Source: Cesiribacteraceae bacterium YIM B00369
Lineage (GTDB): Bacteria > Bacteroidota > Bacteroidia > Cytophagales > Cyclobacteriaceae
DNA length: 57,885 nucleotides
Reading direction: 5' to 3'
NCBI GenBank assembly: GCA_017948555.1
Contig: JAFMYY010000005.1
Span: forward strand, 213,899 to 271,783
In this document: piece after piece, positions 27,101-34,927 of the stretch
How positions within the stretch are numbered: position 1 is the first letter of the stretch
Layout of the letters: every line of letters starts with the position of its first letter
Notes under the pieces: generated by a model
The model's database searches: none
What the model saw: only the letters and a program-made list of their open reading frames with translations
What the model was told of the DNA's origin: nothing
Made by a program: the position numbers and the translations under genes

Positions 27101-27820
27101 TCCGAACGGGAAATGGCCAACGCCATGTACCTTGCTGGTTTCGATGTGAAAGACGTTCATATGACTGACTTAATCTCCGGAAGGGAGACCCTTGAGGATA
27201 TTCAGTTTATAGGCGCTGTGGGTGGATTCTCCAACTCAGATGTACTGGGTTCTGCCAAAGGCTGGGCAGGGGCATTTATGTACAATGAAAAAGCAAAAAC
27301 CGCTCTTGAAAATTTCTTTAAGCGCGAAGACACCCTTTCCGTAGGTATTTGCAATGGCTGTCAGCTTTTTGTTGAATTAGGGCTCATCCACATGGATCAT
27401 GATGCTGACAAGAAGCCAAAAATGCTTCATAACGTGAGTCAAAAGCACGAAAGCATCTTTACCTCTTTAACCATTCAGAAAAACAAATCGGTGATGCTCT
27501 CCAGCTTAGCCGGATGCACGCTGGGTGTTTGGGTATCGCATGGTGAAGGTCGTTTTAACTTACCGGATACTGAGGATAAATATCAGATCGTTTCCAAGTA
27601 TGCCTATGAAACCTATCCGGCCTGCCCGAACGGCTCTGACTATAACACAGCCATGATATGCGATGAAACAGGCCGCCACCTGGTGATGATGCCGCACATT
27701 GAACGCTCTATCCTGCAGTGGCAGTGGGCTAATTACCCCAAAGGCCGTCAGGATGAAGTATCTCCATGGATGGAGGCTTTTGTGAATGCGAGAAAGTGGC
27801 TGGAAGTAAATGGTAAATAA
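24131..27820 (+). CDS. purL: Phosphoribosylformylglycinamidine synthase, large single-chain type
   Basis: 1229 residues. Catalyses the fourth step of purine synthesis: FGAR + glutamine + ATP to FGAM. The chain carries all modules that other bacteria split into PurS, PurL and PurQ: an N-terminal PurS-like part, a linker with FGFSQVNSEHCRHKIFNG, two AIR-synthase-like ATPase halves (AETHNFPTTVEPFNGAATG, with GGEIRD following; later LGINIPTGKDSLSMKQKY), and a C-terminal class I glutaminase with nucleophile Cys1074 in GICNGCQLF and a catalytic His-Glu in MPHIERSILQWQWANYP. The length is slightly below the enterobacterial form (about 1295). Monocistronic, with a perfect terminator. Confidence 0.97.
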   Translation: MLHFFYSQTEKIFAVQSVQELSATDISKLEWLFGNAELKPETNLSGFFVGPRAAMITPWSTNAVEITQNMGIQGIIRIEEFKIAEEDSADFDPMLSQKYKGLSQDIFTINIEPEPVLPVTDIAAYNKQEGLSLSDEEVEYLNQLAERLGRPLTDSEVFGFSQVNSEHCRHKIFNGKFVIDGEEKPMSLFKLIRKTSEANPNDIVSAYKDNVAFIKGPVVQQFAPKRADVPDFYQVSDFESVISIKAETHNFPTTVEPFNGAATGSGGEIRDRLAGGQGALPLAGTAVYMTALSRLEKDRPWEKATQERKWLYQTPMDILIKASNGATDFGNKFGQPLITGSVLTFEHDEKADALEAPRKLGYDKVIMLAGGVGYGKASQAQKKHPKTGDKIVILGGENYRIGMGGAAVSSADTGEHGSGITLNAIQRSNPEMQKRAANAIRGMVESEQNLIVSIHDHGAGGHLNCLSELVEETGGKIDLDKLPVGDPTLSAKEIIGNESQERMGLVISEKDIATLQKIAERERSPMYTVGDVTGDRRFTFESATTGKKPMDLELSDMFGSSPKVVMHDTSVSRPYQPVTYDKSRVYNYLEQVLQLEAVACKDWLTNKVDRCVGGRVAKQQCAGPLQLPLNNCGVMALDYQGKEGIATSVGHAPVSALIDPAAGSRNAIGESLSNIVWAPLKEGLKSVSLSANWMWASKNPGEDARLYKAVEACSDFAIALGINIPTGKDSLSMKQKYKNEDVIAPGTVIISAGGNCSDVRKVVEPVLQKDGGNIYYINLSNDSWKLGGSSFAQVVNKIGNETPDVTDASLFRNAFNTLQQLIKEDKIAAGHDIGSGGLITTLLEMCFADNKLGADIDLSSLGEADTIKVLFAENIGVVFQALAEVEETLKENGVPFYKIGSSTSVGTLELKNGADAYSFDIAQLRDTWFKTSYLLDIKQSGAVSAKERYDNYKNHELIYRFPEGFNGRKPDIDHSKPRIKAAIIREKGSNSEREMANAMYLAGFDVKDVHMTDLISGRETLEDIQFIGAVGGFSNSDVLGSAKGWAGAFMYNEKAKTALENFFKREDTLSVGICNGCQLFVELGLIHMDHDADKKPKMLHNVSQKHESIFTSLTIQKNKSVMLSSLAGCTLGVWVSHGEGRFNLPDTEDKYQIVSKYAYETYPACPNGSDYNTAMICDETGRHLVMMPHIERSILQWQWANYPKGRQDEVSPWMEAFVNARKWLEVNGK

Positions 27821-27854
27821 CCGATAAAGGATTACCTGATGAAATGAATTATTT

Positions 27855-27900
27855 ACTGAAACACTCTCTACTCTGGAAGGGAGTGTTTCAGTTTTTTTTT
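27855..27900 (+). terminator. purL terminator
   Basis: Perfect 12-bp hairpin ACTGAAACACTC/GAGTGTTTCAGT followed by nine or more Ts, 35 bases after the purL stop. Confidence 0.92.
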
Positions 27901-27999
27901 GCATGGCAGGAGAAGTGGTAAAATCAGCTACCCGCCTTTCCTCCATCTTTATGTAGTTAAAAATACTCCCCCTGGCATTAAGGCCACCAGAGCCTGCGG

Positions 28000-28950
28000 C
28001 TATGGCACAATTACAATTTTGCCGGTAGTATGCAGACTTTGAATCTGTTCCAGGGCTTCTGCAGCCTGGTTCAATGAATATGTTTTGCTTACATGGACTT
28101 CAAGCTTGCCCGCTTCTGCCAATTCACGCAGATGGTCCAGTTGCTGTGCATTTGGCTCCACAAAAACAAACTGAAAATCTATGTCCGGATCGAGACCTTC
28201 TCCCTGGTTCAGGATAGACACTAATTTACCTGATGGTTTTAACGCCTGCAGGCTTTGCTGCAGAGTTTCGCCACTGGTGCAATCTAAAATAAGATCCACT
28301 CCATCGGGATAGATTTCCCTGGTTGCTTCCCCTACATCAGTATTTCTGTAGTCGATGGTATAATCTGCCCCCAGCTCCTTCATATAGGAATGATTTTTTT
28401 CACTGGCAACGCCAATAACTTTAGCGCCTGTTACTTTAGCAAGCTGAATGGCAAAACTACCTACCCCGCCTGATGCCCCCAGAATCAGTACTGTCTGGTT
28501 TTCCTGCAGCTTTCCGGCATCATATAAACACTGGTAAGCAGTAAGGCCTGCAAGGGGTATTCCCGCAGTTTCTTCGGCGGAAAGGTTTACAGGTTTTTCT
28601 GCTAAATAGCTTTCAGGAATAACAATGTACTCTGCAAAGGTGCCCCATTTTACTTCCGGCCTTCTGGCATAGGCATATACTTCATCGCCAACATTAAAGC
28701 GCCGGGCAGCATGGCCTCTGTCCTCCACTTCACCACAAACATCCCAGCCCGGAATTACAGGGAAGGTATGTGGCATCATGTCTTTATAGTACCCTTTACT
28801 TATTACGGCATCCACCGGATTAACCCCCGCGGCTTTAATTCTGACCAGTACATCACCCTCTTTTAATTCAGGCAGCTCCAGAATACCTACTCTGACTTTT
28901 TCCGGTCCGCCAAACTCCTTATAATTTGCTGCTTTTATCTCTTTTGCCAT
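28000..28950 (-). CDS. NADP-dependent zinc-less oxidoreductase (quinone-reductase-like MDR)
   Basis: 316 residues from the ATG giving MAKEIKAANYKEFGGPEKV; an upstream in-frame start at 28977 adds nine basic residues and is less likely. Medium-chain reductase fold: GroES-like N-terminal domain (VRIKAAGVNPVD, then IPGWDVCGEV), and a Rossmann domain with the motif LGASGGVGSFAIQLAKVTGA. The zinc-binding cysteine cluster of alcohol dehydrogenases is absent, placing it with zeta-crystallin/quinone oxidoreductases and related enal reductases. It likely reduces quinones or unsaturated carbonyls with NADPH in the cytoplasm. Monocistronic. Confidence 0.9.
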   Translation of the reverse strand: MAKEIKAANYKEFGGPEKVRVGILELPELKEGDVLVRIKAAGVNPVDAVISKGYYKDMMPHTFPVIPGWDVCGEVEDRGHAARRFNVGDEVYAYARRPEVKWGTFAEYIVIPESYLAEKPVNLSAEETAGIPLAGLTAYQCLYDAGKLQENQTVLILGASGGVGSFAIQLAKVTGAKVIGVASEKNHSYMKELGADYTIDYRNTDVGEATREIYPDGVDLILDCTSGETLQQSLQALKPSGKLVSILNQGEGLDPDIDFQFVFVEPNAQQLDHLRELAEAGKLEVHVSKTYSLNQAAEALEQIQSLHTTGKIVIVP

Positions 28951-29100
28951 TGGTATCCTCTTTTTAATTTTCTGCAATACGTTTATTGTACTTACTCATT
29001 TGGCTTGCAAAGGTTTATAGTTGCCAGGGTTTGTAAGAATAACCTTAATATCCAATGGTATATTTCTGTACCTCCGGCTTCAGTTACAGGTGATGAACGA

Positions 29101-29134
29101 AAAAAGACCAGCTGATTTTTTGCTGGTCTTTTCT
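29101..29134 (-). terminator. Terminator of the Arg/Asp/Tyr-rich protein gene
   Basis: AAAAGACCAGC/GCTGGTCTTTT (11 bp, 9-base loop). On the minus strand a run of Ts follows; it starts about 25 bases past the stop at 29159. Confidence 0.85.
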
Positions 29135-29158
29135 GTTCCTGATATGATTCCGCTTATA

Positions 29159-30316
29159 TTAATAACGGTCCCTTCTGTCTCCATAGCGACCGGAGCTCCT
29201 GTATTCACGGTCCGAATCGCGGACATTCCGGCCCCATGCTCCTGACGGTCCGCGGTCTGTAGCCGGATGGTCAAAACGGCCGTGTGGGCGGCGGCTTTGC
29301 CGGTCGCTTTCTCTGTACCGGTCTTCATCGCTCCTTCGCATTCCAAAACGGTCGAGGTCGCGCTCAAAGTCATCGTAGGATCCTGTAGCTCTGTGGCGGC
29401 TGTCCGGACGGTTATTCCGGATTTCACGGTAGTTCCGGTCATTATCACTATAATAGCCACGGTCGCGCCCTGAATCACCAAAATCAGAATGGCGGTTCAT
29501 TTCCCACTCCGTATCATATCCACGGCCCGGGTTTGAGGAGCGGGTAGAGTAGTAATTGCCACGTTCATCCTGCCCGGTACGATAGTTATCATCCTGCTCA
29601 TAGCCTCTGTTCCTGTCGCTGAAGCGGTCGCTGTTATAAGGGCGATCCTGTTCATAGCCTCTGCTAATGCCTCTGCCACTATCACGGTCATATCCCCTGA
29701 AATCTCTTTCCGGATTATAACCTCCGCGGTCCCTGTATTGATCGTTATCACGGCGGCTTCTGTCTGCGTTAAAGCCAAAGTCCCTGTCATCTCTTCTGTC
29801 ACGTTCTCTTCCGTATTCCCTGTCACGGTAATCATTATAGTCTCTTCTGTAATCTCTATCGTCTTGTCTCATAGTATTTTTATTATGGTTTAAAAAATGT
29901 CCACTGGCAGGAGCCGGATAATTAAGATGGTGCGGGCCGGATTGTTGCGGCTTACCGGGCTCCATCTTTCCGGCACGTTCCAAACCCTGCCGGGCCTGAA
30001 TATTGCCGGCTCCATAGCCTCCTTCATAAGGATACTGAGTTCCCTCTGCAAAGTTTCGCTTTTGCTGCTCTGAGGCGGGTTCCTGTGGGTAAAAGTTTTC
30101 CATTCCTCCCTGGCCCGGTCGGTTCCGCTGGTCAAAATTATCGCGGTAAGGGTAGCCGGTATCTCCCCTGTATACCTGTTGTTGCTGCCGGTTACCTGAT
30201 TCCCACCAATTGGCGTCGCTGGCCTGCCCCACGCGATGCCAGTCACCGGAATTTTTATTTGTTAAGTCTTCTTCCCTTCCGGAGAAAGGATTATTGTTAT
30301 TGCTTATATTAGCCAT
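29159..30316 (-). CDS. Intrinsically disordered Arg/Asp/Tyr/Gly-rich protein
   Basis: 385 residues from the ATG giving MANISNNNNPFSGREED; the frame runs 48 codons further upstream into sequence that does not look coding. The first ~150 residues are Gln/Asn/Gly-rich with scattered Trp and Tyr. From about residue 155 to the end the chain is almost entirely Arg, Asp, Tyr, Gly, Ser and Asn (units such as DRDYRRDYNDYRDR, GYEQD, RGY), with alternating positive and negative charges and regular Tyr. No folded domain, signal peptide or membrane segment is visible. It is followed by its own terminator. Function unknown; the composition resembles RNA-binding or condensate-forming proteins and desiccation-type proteins. 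Confidence 0.75.
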   Translation of the reverse strand: MANISNNNNPFSGREEDLTNKNSGDWHRVGQASDANWWESGNRQQQQVYRGDTGYPYRDNFDQRNRPGQGGMENFYPQEPASEQQKRNFAEGTQYPYEGGYGAGNIQARQGLERAGKMEPGKPQQSGPHHLNYPAPASGHFLNHNKNTMRQDDRDYRRDYNDYRDREYGRERDRRDDRDFGFNADRSRRDNDQYRDRGGYNPERDFRGYDRDSGRGISRGYEQDRPYNSDRFSDRNRGYEQDDNYRTGQDERGNYYSTRSSNPGRGYDTEWEMNRHSDFGDSGRDRGYYSDNDRNYREIRNNRPDSRHRATGSYDDFERDLDRFGMRRSDEDRYRESDRQSRRPHGRFDHPATDRGPSGAWGRNVRDSDREYRSSGRYGDRRDRY

Positions 30317-30586
30317 ATTACAAGCTTTTATGATTAAAAAAATAAATATGGCCCATAAGGTGCAGAAAATGTGGCTAAAATGTAAGGCAGGAAAAGGGGA
30401 GATTGTAAAACCCCTTTTTAGGGGGATATTGCAGTAATGTGGCAGATTAACCGGCTCCAATTGAAACCTGGAAACTAATTAACCGTTTAACCGACTTCCA
30501 TTTTTTTTCAGGGCAAGGAGGAGGATAAAAAAAGAGTGTCACAGGCTGATTACCAGTTTTATTAATTCCTTAATAAGCGGCTTGTC
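30317..30586. other. Promoter region of the disordered-protein gene
   Basis: About 270 bases before the next terminator, no gene. It includes AAAACCCC/GGGGGAT complementarity near 30408-30427, weak as a terminator. Confidence 0.4.
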
Positions 30587-30622
30587 CAAAAAAAAAAGCC
30601 TGAAGAAAAAGTCCTCAGGCTT
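30587..30622 (-). terminator. Terminator of the DUF1440 gene
   Basis: AAGCCTGA/TCAGGCTT stem with extra inner pairing; on the minus strand followed by ten Ts. About 75 bases past the stop at 30695. Confidence 0.85.
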
Positions 30623-30694
30623 AAGTAATTTTTACGGCTTTCACTCAGTTTTTCCTGAATCAATGAGGAAAAATTATTAAAATCCTTTTGCCGG

Positions 30695-31195
30695 TTATTC
30701 GGGCACCACCTTATCGAGGACACGGACAGCAGCATCAGTGGCCACACCTACGGCCAGGTGGCCAGCCAGCCCTCTTGCATGCGCCTGCCATGGATAGGCT
30801 AAGGGGCCGGAGGATAAACCCGCTAAGGGGGCTACTATTTCATCCATTACGATAAACAGACCGAAGCCGTAGAGTAAACCTCTTCCTTTGTCCAGGTCTT
30901 TATATTTATGGCGAAGAACGCCATAAAGAGCGCCAGGCATCATCCCAAGTAAGTAATGAATTGTTTTTCCGGAAATAAACTCCTGATGATCATTCATTCC
31001 GACACCGGCTGCTTTTGCTATTTTATCTGCGGCAACAAATGCTACATATTTTTTATCTATCTGTGCGTTTTTTTCCTGCTTATAAGCCTCACGGTCCTCG
31101 TGATTATACATGTACCAGGTTATCCTGTCCATAACCCATACGGAGGCAGCCCCTGCAATTGCTCCTTTTAATACTTCCTTAAACACACTTGCCAT
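30695..31195 (-). CDS. YagU/DUF1440-family membrane protein
   Basis: 166 residues. The start MASVFKEVLKGAIAGAASVWVMDRITWYMY and the GMMPGALYGVLRHKY segment match the DUF1440 (YagU) inner-membrane family. Predicted membrane segments lie near residues 10-28, 85-100, 108-128 and 145-160. E. coli YagU has been linked to acid tolerance; that role is not shown here. It stands alone, with a terminator behind it and a 200-base gap to the ferredoxin-reductase gene. Confidence 0.8.
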   Translation of the reverse strand: MASVFKEVLKGAIAGAASVWVMDRITWYMYNHEDREAYKQEKNAQIDKKYVAFVAADKIAKAAGVGMNDHQEFISGKTIHYLLGMMPGALYGVLRHKYKDLDKGRGLLYGFGLFIVMDEIVAPLAGLSSGPLAYPWQAHARGLAGHLAVGVATDAAVRVLDKVVPE

Positions 31196-31396
31196 ATAAT
31201 TTATTTATAAACTTAAACATTTTATTATTTCTCAATGAAATTACGGCATCTGTCAAAAAGAGTTATTGGCATTAATAAACCCTCAGGTATTCTTTCTATA
31301 ATCCGGAATGAAAAACATGCAGTAAAATTTAAATTCTTTAGTTGGGGAATAACATTCATTGCATTAAATACCAAAGCTTTTTATTGAAGGCAGGAA

Positions 31397-32437
31397 TTAT
31401 AAAATTTTCAGCTTCACATCTCCATTAATGGGGTATCCCACGCAGGTAAGCACCATTCCCTCCTCCAGATCCTTTTCAGTAAGCACCTCGTTATAGGACA
31501 TCCAAACCTTGCCCTGCGTACACCTGGCAGCACAATTACCACAACGCCCTGTTTCACAACTGTATGGTAGTGCAATCCCGTTATTCCGGGCTGCTCTGTG
31601 AATTGTTTCAGGGTATTGAACCTTAAACCGGTGTTCCAAGGCTCCTGCTTCAATGGTTACCATATGAGGCTCTGTATCAGGAGGGGTAAGTTTCGGCAGC
31701 ACTTTTGCGGTTGTGAAAATTTCTTTCCTTATCCGGCTCAGGGGCACCTCCAGCTGGCCAAGGCCATAAGTGCACATTACCATATAGTTTTCCGGACCGC
31801 ACAGATAATACAATCCTTCCTCTAAAGGTCCGGAGGCATGCTCTTTCACCAGGGATTTTAAAAAATCTTTGTGCAGGCGTGCCCTGTAAAGATTAGAGGA
31901 GGTACTATATAAATATTCAACTGTAAAGCGGCCGGCATACTGTTTTTCAAGCGCCTGTAACTCTTTCAGGAACAAAGCTGATACCGGATCTCTGTTGCTG
32001 TAGATCAGCACCACCCTGCAGTTCTTAATTCCGAAAAGAGCTGCTTTAACCAGGGATAAAACGGGGGTTATTCCGCTTCCGGCAGCAAAAAAGAAAAGCT
32101 GATTAAAGGAATCGTTATTTTCCGGAAGAGTGAAAAAACCGCCTGCGCCCGTAGTTAAAAGTTTATCCCCTTCCCGGGCCTCATTAACCAGATAGCGGGA
32201 GAACAGGCCGTTTTCTATCCGCTTTACGGCAACAGAAAGAGGTTCGCCTGATTGCGGGGCAGATGTAATGGAATAAGATCTCCTGATTTCCCCGAACTCA
32301 GCTGGCAGCACGAAAGTCAGGTATTGACCTGCTTTATAGGATATTTTCCTAGCATCCGGTCCTTCGAAGTAAAAGGATTTAATTCCCTCTGCCTCTTCCC
32401 TGATTTTACTGATGGTTAATTCAATGTATGAAGACAT
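31397..32437 (-). CDS. FAD/NAD(P)-binding reductase with C-terminal 2Fe-2S ferredoxin domain
   Basis: 346 residues, PaaE/HCP-reductase-like architecture. Domain order: FAD-binding barrel with RRSYSITSAP (near 53-62), NAD(P)-binding domain with FAAGSGITPVLS (near 115), and a plant-type ferredoxin domain (from ~255) with cluster ligands Cys294, Cys299, Cys302 and Cys332 in SCETGRCGNCAAR...LTC. It passes electrons from NAD(P)H through FAD to the 2Fe-2S cluster, feeding an oxygenase or similar acceptor. No oxygenase or phenylacetate genes are nearby, so the acceptor is unknown. The pirin gene lies upstream on the same strand with a 78-base gap, so co-transcription is possible. Confidence 0.92.
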   Translation of the reverse strand: MSSYIELTISKIREEAEGIKSFYFEGPDARKISYKAGQYLTFVLPAEFGEIRRSYSITSAPQSGEPLSVAVKRIENGLFSRYLVNEAREGDKLLTTGAGGFFTLPENNDSFNQLFFFAAGSGITPVLSLVKAALFGIKNCRVVLIYSNRDPVSALFLKELQALEKQYAGRFTVEYLYSTSSNLYRARLHKDFLKSLVKEHASGPLEEGLYYLCGPENYMVMCTYGLGQLEVPLSRIRKEIFTTAKVLPKLTPPDTEPHMVTIEAGALEHRFKVQYPETIHRAARNNGIALPYSCETGRCGNCAARCTQGKVWMSYNEVLTEKDLEEGMVLTCVGYPINGDVKLKIL

Positions 32438-32515
32438 TTAAGTTTACATCTACAGTCTGGAAATTAAAAAATAAAGACTGTCTGGTTACAGGCTTCAGAA
32501 AAAAGAAGCAGGGGC

Positions 32516-33379
32516 TTATCCCCGCCATACACCAAACTTACCTGCCCTGTAATCATTATAGGCTTCTGTAATTTCCTGTTGAGTATTCATTACGAATGGC
32601 CCCTGAGCAACCACAGGTTCATTGAAGGGTTCTGCATGCCCGAGGAGCAGCACAGCGTCGGAAGCAGCTTCAACAGACACCTGGCTGCCGTCATTGTTAA
32701 ATTCCACCAGAGAATGCATCTCTGCTTCCCGGCCGTTTACTTTTAATTTACCATTAATCACATAGAAGAAAATGTTCCGGCCCTCAGCAATGTCAATATC
32801 CAGCTTCCCGCCACTCTTAAAATTAAGAGTTGCCAGCTGAATATCTGCCAGAGGCGTAAAGGCTCCGGGGGTACCTTCCCAGTTTCCGGAAACGGCATTG
32901 ATCGTTACTTTTCCCCCATCCAGTTCAACGTCTGGTATATCCTTTTTTTGCAGTCCCACATAATTTGGATCTGTCATTTTATATTTAGCAGGCAGGTTTA
33001 CCCATAACTGCAGGATCTCAAGGTCTCCTCCCTCTTTTTTGAAATTTTGGGAAGATACTTCGGCATGAATCAGCCCTTTTCCTGCCGTCATCCACTGTAC
33101 CCCTCCGGCCTCAATGGTGCTTTCAAATCCACCGGAATCCTTGTGCATAATATCTCCTTTAAGGATAAAGGTTACAGTTTCAAAACCGCGATGCGGGTGC
33201 GGACCAAATGGAAGTCCGTCATTATTCGGGCTGTAGGTCTGGAAGCCATGGTGGTTCAGGAACAGGAAAGGATCTATTTGCTCCACAGAGCGGGTTGGCA
33301 TGGCCCTGTAAGTCACCAGGTCTGCAATAGGAGAATATTCTGCTTTATGTATTTTTTTTATAGTGCGCATTTTTTTCAT
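32516..33379 (-). CDS. Pirin-family bicupin protein
   Basis: 287 residues, the usual pirin length. Two cupin domains; the N-terminal one holds the metal ligands in GPHPHRGFETVTFILKG and in GKGLIHAE (three His and one Glu). Bacterial pirins are iron-binding proteins reported as quercetin 2,3-dioxygenases or as redox-linked regulators; which applies cannot be told from sequence. The start MKKMRTIKKIHKAEYS is one of two close ATGs (codons 1 and 4). It shares strand and short spacing with the ferredoxin-type reductase, and is divergent from the FMN reductase. Confidence 0.93.
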   Translation of the reverse strand: MKKMRTIKKIHKAEYSPIADLVTYRAMPTRSVEQIDPFLFLNHHGFQTYSPNNDGLPFGPHPHRGFETVTFILKGDIMHKDSGGFESTIEAGGVQWMTAGKGLIHAEVSSQNFKKEGGDLEILQLWVNLPAKYKMTDPNYVGLQKKDIPDVELDGGKVTINAVSGNWEGTPGAFTPLADIQLATLNFKSGGKLDIDIAEGRNIFFYVINGKLKVNGREAEMHSLVEFNNDGSQVSVEAASDAVLLLGHAEPFNEPVVAQGPFVMNTQQEITEAYNDYRAGKFGVWRG

Positions 33380-33643
33380 ATTAATGGTTGAACAAAAATT
33401 ATGGCAACTTCTTTATGAGATTACCCTTTGTGCCGTAAAAAGTTTTAAATCAGTGCTGAAAGACTGAAATACCGGCTGTTAATATTTTCTTTATTTCCTC
33501 CAAATCTGTCCGGACAGGACTTCCTGTTTTTTTGTTTTTATGGCACATCCTTTGGTTGAAAATTACCTTTTAAACACATTCCCCTGTTGCCGGTTAATTT
33601 CCTGAAGGTGGATTAAACAATAACATTAACAGGAGTAATCATT

Positions 33644-34207
33644 ATGCATATTGCAATTATTTCAAGCAGCATCCGGCCGGGAAGAAACAGCCATAGAGTT
33701 GGCTTACATTTTAAGCACTTTATAGAAGAACGTCACTTAGCCGGCTGTGATCTGGTTGACCTGCAGGAGTACAATTTTCCGGTTTTCGAAGAACGGCTCC
33801 GGTTTATGGAAAATCCATCGGAACAAATACTCCATTTTGCTGACCGGATTGCAAAAGCAGATGGAGTAATTGTAATAGCCCCTGAATATAATGGCGGGTA
33901 CCCTGCAAGCCTGAAAAATATTATTGACCTTCTATCCTCAGAATGGAAGGGAAAACCCACAGGAATTGTAACTGTGTCGACCGGTCCTTATGGAGGTGCA
34001 TTGCTTTTGCCCTCCCTCCTTTTTACCTTATGGAAAAAAGGGGTATGGGTGGTAAATGCACGGTACCATGTTTCTAATGTTCAGGAGGCCTTCGATGAAA
34101 ATGGTACTCCCAAAGACCCTGCTGTAACCGGTAAACGAACCGCAGATTTTACGGACCAGCTGCACTGGAGCATGGAAGCCAGGAGGAAAATGCTTGAAGA
34201 CCAATAG
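33644..34207 (+). CDS. NAD(P)H-dependent FMN reductase-like flavoprotein
   Basis: 187 residues, flavodoxin-like fold. Motifs: the phosphate-binding loop SSIRPGRNSHRVG at residues 6-18 and APEYNGGYPASLKNIIDLLS near 84-103, which contacts the flavin ring; Gly replaces the more common His in PEYNHGYP. It should reduce FMN, quinones or azo compounds with NAD(P)H. The gene is transcribed away from the pirin and FAD-reductase pair, suggesting a small redox group with a shared spacer. A TACCTTTT -7-like element occurs about 75 bases upstream. Confidence 0.88.
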   Translation: MHIAIISSSIRPGRNSHRVGLHFKHFIEERHLAGCDLVDLQEYNFPVFEERLRFMENPSEQILHFADRIAKADGVIVIAPEYNGGYPASLKNIIDLLSSEWKGKPTGIVTVSTGPYGGALLLPSLLFTLWKKGVWVVNARYHVSNVQEAFDENGTPKDPAVTGKRTADFTDQLHWSMEARRKMLEDQ

Positions 34208-34245
34208 CCGCAAAACTGCATTTTCTGATAAAAAAACCTGAAGAC

Positions 34246-34283
34246 TGAAAAGAGGCGGCTAAAACCAGCTTAACCTCTTTTCA
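34246..34283. terminator. Likely shared terminator between convergent genes
   Basis: TGAAAAGAGG/CCTCTTTTCA (10 bp) with further inner pairing (GGCT/AGC), located between the plus-strand flavoprotein and the minus-strand yceI gene, so it can serve both. Confidence 0.6.
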
Positions 34284-34304
34284 TTCTCTCAGATTCCATA
34301 GAGC

Positions 34305-34841
34305 TTAAGCCTGCTGCTTTACCAGCTGTACTTCGCCCTGAATTTTAAGCTCTTCCCCTAACATCACTCCTCCTGTTTCCAGAGCTGCGTTATAGTTAAT
34401 ACCCCAGTCTTTACGGTTAATTTTTCCGCTAAGGGTAAAACCAGCTTTTGTATTGCCGTAAGGATCCTTTGCAATCCCGTTAAATTCAGCATTAAGTTTC
34501 ACTGGTTTTGTAGTTCCTTTAATGGTAAGGTCTCCATACAGGTAGAATGTATCATCATCTGCCTTTTCCACTTTTGTAGATTCAAACTTCATGTGCGGGT
34601 GCGACTCCACCTCAAAGAAATCTGCATTACGCAAATGGTTATCGCGGTCTTTGTTGTTAGTATCGATAGAGGCTACTTCAATGTTAGCCACAACTTTTGC
34701 CTGTGAAAAGTCATCACCATCTGTTGTTGCTTCCGCATCAAAATTTCCGAATTTACCTGTAACATTCGAAATCATCAGGTGCTTGATTTTAAAACCTAAT
34801 TCGCTGTGAGTTGGGTCCAGAACCCATTTTGTTGTTGCCAT
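34305..34841 (-). CDS. YceI-family lipocalin-like protein
   Basis: 178 residues with the family start WVLDPTHSELGFKIKHLMISNVTGKF and the central SIDTNNKDRDNHLRNADFFEVESHPHMKFES. YceI proteins form a long beta-barrel that binds an isoprenoid or amide lipid. This one lacks a signal peptide, so it is expected in the cytoplasm. A copy of the TetR operator motif lies 58 bases upstream of its start (34899-34909), and the tetR gene is directly upstream on the same strand, so TetR control is likely. Confidence 0.93.
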   Translation of the reverse strand: MATTKWVLDPTHSELGFKIKHLMISNVTGKFGNFDAEATTDGDDFSQAKVVANIEVASIDTNNKDRDNHLRNADFFEVESHPHMKFESTKVEKADDDTFYLYGDLTIKGTTKPVKLNAEFNGIAKDPYGNTKAGFTLSGKINRKDWGINYNAALETGGVMLGEELKIQGEVQLVKQQA

Positions 34842-34897
34842 TGTTTTGTTATTTATTATTATAAAAGTTAAGAAAATACTGATTAATGTTATTTTTT

Positions 34898-34910
34898 ATA
34901 ACAGTGTCAG
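34898..34910. promoter_or_regulatory. Putative TetR operator before yceI
   Basis: ATAACAGTGTCAG; eleven of its thirteen positions match the perfect palindrome CTAACAGTGTTAG upstream of tetR, and both contain TAACAGTGT. Located 57-69 bases upstream of the yceI ATG. Confidence 0.6.
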
Positions 34911-34927
34911 GTGAAAATTAAAATTTT

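Noticed and set aside
29080-29835. Long Thr/Ile/Ala-rich frames (133 and 112 codons) overlapping the disordered protein
   Set aside because: They are alternative-frame readings of the repetitive Arg/Asp/Tyr codons; the chosen frame has coherent start, length and terminator.
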